Below are positions 40,598-44,397 of a stretch of 44,397 nt of DNA, in pieces. Numbering within the stretch: position 1 is the first letter of the stretch; the number at the start of each line of letters is the position of its first letter. The stretch is taken from the NCBI GenBank assembly GCA_002698575.1, contig NZZG01000184.1, positions 15,754-60,150 on the forward strand, given 5' to 3'. Made by a program: the position numbers and the translations under genes. The stretch is from Pimelobacter sp. (GTDB lineage: Bacteria; Actinomycetota; Actinomycetes; Propionibacteriales; Nocardioidaceae). The notes under the pieces are model-generated. The model saw nothing but the letters and a program-made list of their open reading frames with translations, was not told the origin of the DNA and ran no database searches.

Positions 40598-41593
40598 GTG
40601 TCCACCACCGAACCCGACCTGCCGGCCGACTCCGACGACGTACCCCCCGATGCCTGGTCCGGGGTCCACCGCGGTCCGCTGCGGGTCGGCGAGTGGGTCC
40701 GCCTGGTCGACGCGAAGGGGCGCAAGCACAACATCTGCCTCGAGGCCGGCAAGACCTTCCACACCAACCGCGGCGGGATGTCCCACGACGACCTGATCGG
40801 CCGGGAGGAGGGGTTCACGGTCACCTCGACCTCGGGCGGCGAGTACCTGGTCTTCCGCCCCCTGCTCTCGGAGTTCGTCGTGTCGATGCCCCGCGGGGCA
40901 GCGGTGGTGTATCCCAAGGACGCCGCACAGATCGTGGCGATGGCCGACATCTTCCCCGGCGCCGACGTCGTCGAGGCGGGCGTGGGCTCCGGGGCGCTGA
41001 CCTGCTCCCTGCTGCGTGCGGTCGGCCCACACGGCCGCGTGACATCCTTCGAGCGCCGCGAGGAGTTCGCAGACGTCGCGCGCCGCAACGTCCACCAGTT
41101 CTTCGGCGTGGCTGATCGACCCGATGCCGCCGGTCATCCCGCCTGGGAGCTGCGCCTGGGCGACCTCGCCGAGGAGCTCCCCGCGTCGGGCCAGCGCTGC
41201 GACCGGATCATCCTCGACATGCTCGCGCCCTGGGAGTGCGTCGATGCCGCCGCTGCCGCGCTGCGACCCGGCGGCATCGTGTGCGCCTACGTCGCGACCA
41301 CCACGCAGCTGTCGCGGTTCATGGAGACGGTGCGCATCCACGGCGGCTTCACCGAGCCGCAGGCCTGGGAGTCCCTGGTGCGGGACTGGCACGTCGAGGG
41401 CCTGGCCGTACGGCCGGGACACAAGATGATCGGGCACACCGCCTTCCTGGTGACCGCACGTCGGATGGCTCCCGGCGAGCGGGCCCCGCTCAAGCGGCGA
41501 CGTCCGGCCCCGGGCGCGTACGGCGAGGACTACACCGGCCCCCGCCCGAGCGACGCCGAGAGCCCGGCCAGTGCCGAGGACGCCTCGGAGTGA
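40598..41593 (+). CDS. trmI: tRNA (adenine-58-N1)-methyltransferase TrmI
   Basis: 331 residues from the GTG at 40598. An N-terminal beta domain (GEWVRLVDAKGRKHNICLEAG) is followed by a Rossmann methylase with SAM motif VVEAGVGSGALTCSLL (124-139), acidic residue in TSFERREEF, and DRIILDMLAPWE as the catalytic region. It methylates A58 in the T-loop of tRNAs as a homotetramer. The C-terminal 40 residues are basic then acidic and low-complexity. It overlaps the amidotransferase start (GTGA). Confidence 0.94.
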   Translation: MSTTEPDLPADSDDVPPDAWSGVHRGPLRVGEWVRLVDAKGRKHNICLEAGKTFHTNRGGMSHDDLIGREEGFTVTSTSGGEYLVFRPLLSEFVVSMPRGAAVVYPKDAAQIVAMADIFPGADVVEAGVGSGALTCSLLRAVGPHGRVTSFERREEFADVARRNVHQFFGVADRPDAAGHPAWELRLGDLAEELPASGQRCDRIILDMLAPWECVDAAAAALRPGGIVCAYVATTTQLSRFMETVRIHGGFTEPQAWESLVRDWHVEGLAVRPGHKMIGHTAFLVTARRMAPGERAPLKRRRPAPGAYGEDYTGPRPSDAESPASAEDASE

Positions 41594-42321
41594 GGCCGTT
41601 CGTGCTCCTCTCGATCAGGGCCGAGCCGCTGGCCGCCGTCGACGAGCACGAGGCCTTCGCCCGATTCCTCGGTGTCGAGACCCGCGAGCTGGAGCGCATC
41701 GAGCTCGGGCTGACTCCGCTGTCGCTGGACCTCGGTGCTTACTCGGGCGTGCTTCTCGGCGGCGGCTCCTTCACCTACTCCGACGACCCGGCGATCAAGT
41801 CGCAGCGACAGCTGCGAGCCGAGGCTGACGTCTTCGCGCTGCTCGACGAGGTCGTCGCCGAGGACTTCCCGTTCCTCGGGGCCTGCTACGGCATCGGCAC
41901 GCTCGGCACCCACCAGGGCGGGCTCGTCGACACGACGTACCCGGAGTCGGTCGGGCCGTTGGCGGTGACGCTGACCTCCGACGGCTCGAACGATCCCCTG
42001 ATGGCCGGGCTGCCCGTCGACTTCGCTGCCTACGGCGGGCACAAGGAGGCCCTCACCAGGCTGCCGGCCCACGCGGTGGTGCTGGCGACGTCCGCCGCGT
42101 GCCCGGTGCAGGCCTTCCGCGTCGGCGAGAACGTCTACGCCACGCAGTTCCACCCCGAGCTCGACCTCACCGGCCTCGCGACCCGGATCGAGGCCTACGC
42201 GAGCTTCGGCTACTTCGATCCCTCGCAGGCCGACACGCTTCGCGCCGCCGCCGCCTCCGTCGACGTGCGTCACCCGGCGCAGATCCTGGCGAACTTCGCA
42301 GCCCGGTACTCCCGCGCCTGA
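41590..42321 (+). CDS. Class I glutamine amidotransferase (GuaA-N-like)
   Basis: 243 residues from the GTG at 41590, which overlaps the trmI stop. Triad: C99 in FLGACYGIGTLG, H188 and E190 in ATQFHPEL. It probably releases ammonia from glutamine for a separate synthetase, or hydrolyses a gamma-glutamyl bond. No synthetase domain is fused or adjacent. Because the Pup pathway uses glutamine/glutamate chemistry, its place right before arc is intriguing, but the link is inference. Copy 3 of the repeat starts within 10 bp of its stop. Confidence 0.9.
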   Translation: MRPFVLLSIRAEPLAAVDEHEAFARFLGVETRELERIELGLTPLSLDLGAYSGVLLGGGSFTYSDDPAIKSQRQLRAEADVFALLDEVVAEDFPFLGACYGIGTLGTHQGGLVDTTYPESVGPLAVTLTSDGSNDPLMAGLPVDFAAYGGHKEALTRLPAHAVVLATSAACPVQAFRVGENVYATQFHPELDLTGLATRIEAYASFGYFDPSQADTLRAAAASVDVRHPAQILANFAARYSRA

Positions 42322-42329
42322 GGTGGCGC

Positions 42330-42386
42330 CGTTTGGTCCCAAACGTCATCCCCTGACGCCGAATTCGCGTCGTTTGGGACCAAACG
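42330..42386. repeat. Intergenic inverted-repeat element, copy 3
   Basis: The cores CGTTTGGTCCCAAACG (42330-42345) and CGTTTGGGACCAAACG (42371-42386) are exact, with the same 41-bp offset as copies 1 and 2. Bases just outside the cores no longer match each other. It lies between the amidotransferase gene and arc. Confidence 0.9.
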
Positions 42387-42440
42387 ACGTCATCGCGCGA
42401 GGCACAGAACGAACGCGGGGTCACGAGACGGTGTCGAAAT

Positions 42441-42464
42441 CGTGACCGACTCCGAGTGGTCACG
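42441..42464. promoter_or_regulatory. Inverted repeat in the arc promoter region
   Basis: CGTGACC(g)ACTC-C-GAGTGGTCACG forms 11-bp arms with one unpaired G, about 26 bp upstream of TAGGGT (42490-42495), the likely -10 of arc. It is a candidate operator. Confidence 0.5.
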
Positions 42465-42489
42465 CACTTCCGTGGAGCCTCGTCGCAGG

Positions 42490-42495
42490 TAGGGT
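42490..42495 (+). promoter_or_regulatory. -10 hexamer of arc (leadered transcript)
   Basis: TAGGGT lies 23 nt before the ATG at 42519, with a perfect AGGAGGT between them. Unlike its neighbours, arc appears to have a short leader. Confidence 0.5.
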
Positions 42496-42518
42496 CGTCA
42501 GGACAGGAGGTGGGCCGA

Positions 42519-44282
42519 ATGTCGAACATGGATGAAGGCGCCAACGGAGGCGGACGTGCCGGAGCCAGCCCTGAGGAGCTGATGTCCCAGGTGCGCTTCT
42601 TGGAGGCCGAGGTCACCGACCTCCGTCGCAGGCTCTCCGACGGACCACTGCAGCCGCGCGGCCTCGAGCTCAGGCTCGCGGACGCCCAGCGCTCCCTGGC
42701 CGCGGTCACCGCACAGAACGAGCGTCTCGCCCAGACCCTGCGGGAGGCGCGCGACCAGATCACCACCTTGAAGGAGGAGGTCGACCGGCTCGCTCAGCCG
42801 CCGGCCGGCTTCGGCACCTTCCTGGCGCGCAACGACGACGACTCGGTCGACGTCTTCACCGGCGGGCGCAAGCTGCGCGTCAGCGTGAGCCCCGCCGTCG
42901 ACCTCGACGACCTGCGCAAGGGCCAGGAGGTCATGCTCAACGAGGCACTCAACGTCGTGGCCGCGATGGCGTTCGAGAAGGTCGGTGAGGTCGTGATGTT
43001 CAAGGAGGTGCTCGCCGACGGCGAGCGGGTCCTGGTCATCGCCAACGCCGACGAGGAGCGCGTCGTACGCCTGGCCGAGCCGCTCAAGGAGATCACCCTG
43101 CGTGCCGGCGACTCGCTGCTGCTCGACTCGCGGGCGGGCTACGTCTACGAGCGGGTGCCCAAGTCCGAGGTCGAGGAGCTCGTCCTCGAGGAGGTCCCCG
43201 ACATCGCCTACGAGTCGATCGGTGGCCTCAAGGGCCAGATCGAGCAGATCCAGGACGCCGTCGAGCTGCCCTACCTGCACCCCGACCTCTTCAAGGAGCA
43301 CGAGCTCAAGCCGCCCAAGGGTGTCCTGCTGTACGGGCCCCCTGGGTGCGGCAAGACGTTGATCGCCAAGGCGGTCGCCAACTCGCTGGCCAAGAAGGTC
43401 GCGGCTCGCACGGGGCAGGAGGGGAAGTCCTACTTCCTCAACATCAAGGGCCCCGAGCTGCTCAACAAGTACGTCGGCGAGACCGAGCGGCACATCCGTC
43501 TGGTCTTCCAGCGCGCTCGCGAGAAGGCCTCGACCGGGACGCCGGTCATCGTGTTCTTCGACGAGATGGACTCCCTCTTCCGCACCCGCGGCTCGGGGGT
43601 GTCCTCCGACGTGGAGAACACCATCGTGCCGCAGCTGCTCAGCGAGATCGACGGCGTCGAGCTCCTGGAGAACGTGCTGGTGATCGGAGCCTCCAACCGC
43701 GAGGACATGATCGACCCCGCCATCCTGCGTCCCGGGCGACTCGACGTGAAGATCAAGATCGAGCGTCCTGACGCCGAGTCGGCGCGGGACATCTTCAGCA
43801 AGTACCTTACCTCGACGCTGCCCCTGCACTCCGACGACGTCGCCGAGTTCGGCGGCGACCGCGAGGCCTGCGTGGAGGCGATGATCCGGGCCACGGTCGA
43901 GCGGATGTACACCGAGACCGAGGAGAACCGCTTCCTCGAGGTGACCTACGCCAACGGTGACAAGGAGGTCCTGTACTTCAAGGACTTCAACTCGGGCGCG
44001 ATGATCCAGAACATCGTGGACCGCTCCAAGAAGATGGCGATCAAGGACTTCCTGGACCACGACCAGCGTGGACTGCGCGTCGCCCACCTCCTGCAGGCGT
44101 GCGTCGACGAGTTCAAGGAGAACGAGGACCTGCCCAACACCACTAACCCCGACGACTGGGCGCGGATCTCCGGCAAGAAGGGTGAGCGGATCGTGTTCAT
44201 CCGCACGCTCATCACCGGCAAGCAGGGCACGGAGCCGGGACGCTCGATCGACACGGTGGCCAACACCGGCCAGTACCTCTGA
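42519..44282 (+). CDS. arc: Proteasome-associated AAA ATPase (ARC/Mpa)
   Basis: 587 residues from the ATG at 42519, set by AGGAGGT. An N-terminal coiled coil (about 20-95, [19 protein letters not shown] and following) binds Pup. Tandem OB domains (about 100-230) are followed by one AAA domain with Walker A GPPGCGKT (near 276), Walker [10 protein letters not shown] and arginine-finger region [17 protein letters not shown]. The C terminus is GQYL, the penultimate-Tyr motif that docks into and opens the 20S core. It unfolds pupylated proteins. Dop, pup and the core subunits would be expected downstream, beyond this window. Confidence 0.97.
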   Translation: MSNMDEGANGGGRAGASPEELMSQVRFLEAEVTDLRRRLSDGPLQPRGLELRLADAQRSLAAVTAQNERLAQTLREARDQITTLKEEVDRLAQPPAGFGTFLARNDDDSVDVFTGGRKLRVSVSPAVDLDDLRKGQEVMLNEALNVVAAMAFEKVGEVVMFKEVLADGERVLVIANADEERVVRLAEPLKEITLRAGDSLLLDSRAGYVYERVPKSEVEELVLEEVPDIAYESIGGLKGQIEQIQDAVELPYLHPDLFKEHELKPPKGVLLYGPPGCGKTLIAKAVANSLAKKVAARTGQEGKSYFLNIKGPELLNKYVGETERHIRLVFQRAREKASTGTPVIVFFDEMDSLFRTRGSGVSSDVENTIVPQLLSEIDGVELLENVLVIGASNREDMIDPAILRPGRLDVKIKIERPDAESARDIFSKYLTSTLPLHSDDVAEFGGDREACVEAMIRATVERMYTETEENRFLEVTYANGDKEVLYFKDFNSGAMIQNIVDRSKKMAIKDFLDHDQRGLRVAHLLQACVDEFKENEDLPNTTNPDDWARISGKKGERIVFIRTLITGKQGTEPGRSIDTVANTGQYL

Positions 44283-44290
44283 GTCCGTCA

Positions 44291-44326
44291 CCGGTCCGGC
44301 TCGCGGGGAGACCCGCGCCGGACCGG
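44291..44326 (+). terminator. Hairpin downstream of arc
   Basis: CCGGTCCGG and CGCGGG (44291-44307, with a CT bulge) pair with 44312-44326 around GAGA, 8 bp past the stop. Probably the arc terminator. Confidence 0.65.
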
Positions 44327-44338
44327 TACGGTCTGCGC

Positions 44339-44397
44339 ATGCGCCGCCACTTCTTCATCCGCAGGAACATCGCTCGAGCGGCGCTCCGCCTGGCCAG
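44339..44397 (+). CDS. Start of a possible basic protein, cut by the window end
   Basis: An ATG at 44339 opens a frame reading MRRHFFIRRNIARAALRLA to the edge. TACGGT at 44327-44332 lies 6 nt upstream, like the other leaderless starts. It is too short to assign. Confidence 0.4.
   Translation, partial: MRRHFFIRRNIARAALRLA

Overview
The window looks like chromosome from a high-GC actinobacterium, most likely Nocardioides or another member of the Nocardioidaceae. The evidence is a mycothiol gene (mshC), a proteasome ATPase (arc/mpa), furA-katG, a GuaB1-type enzyme, many GTG starts and very strong GC3 bias. This placement is inferred from gene content; I ran no database search.

Layout. 1-13.1 kb: SpoIIE-type phosphatase, PEBP-like protein, CysG-type sirohaem enzyme, TrmH-family methylase, peptide deformylase, two coupled acyl-CoA dehydrogenases, galactokinase, GuaB1, a LysR effector domain without a DNA-binding domain, an NAD(P)-binding protein, and an XRE-TPR regulator. 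13.1-14.1 kb: two tandem 50-residue secreted peptides converging on the regulator, then a gene-poor stretch. 14.1-18.6 kb: katG-furA, tRNA-Leu(GAG), M20 peptidase. 18.6-20.35 kb: DUF5703 gene and an IS110-family element. 20.35-27.6 kb: aldo/keto reductase, uppP, corA, and the actinobacterial block histidine phosphatase-DUF3090-SCO1664-mshC, then PAC2. 27.6-32.2 kb: metH and a HAD hydrolase. 32.4-38.5 kb: a complete five-gene peptide ABC importer. 38.5-44.4 kb: RecB-like nuclease, M50 protease, trmI, glutamine amidotransferase and arc.

Three things stand out. (1) The XRE-TPR regulator and the two signal-peptide-bearing peptides ending in RGGDSWCC have the architecture of a peptide-pheromone (RRNPP-like) circuit. 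(2) A 57-61 bp intergenic element occurs three times. It is built from two inverted copies of a 16-bp near-palindrome set exactly 41 bp apart, each time just 3' of a gene. (3) A TANNNT -10 hexamer lies 6-7 nt before the start codon of at least 17 start codons, so leaderless transcription seems to be the rule here. It also exposes an in-frame mini-ORF directly in front of the gene at 10648.

Most other genes are housekeeping. Their ends are tightly packed, and several convergent pairs overlap or are separated by only a few bases.
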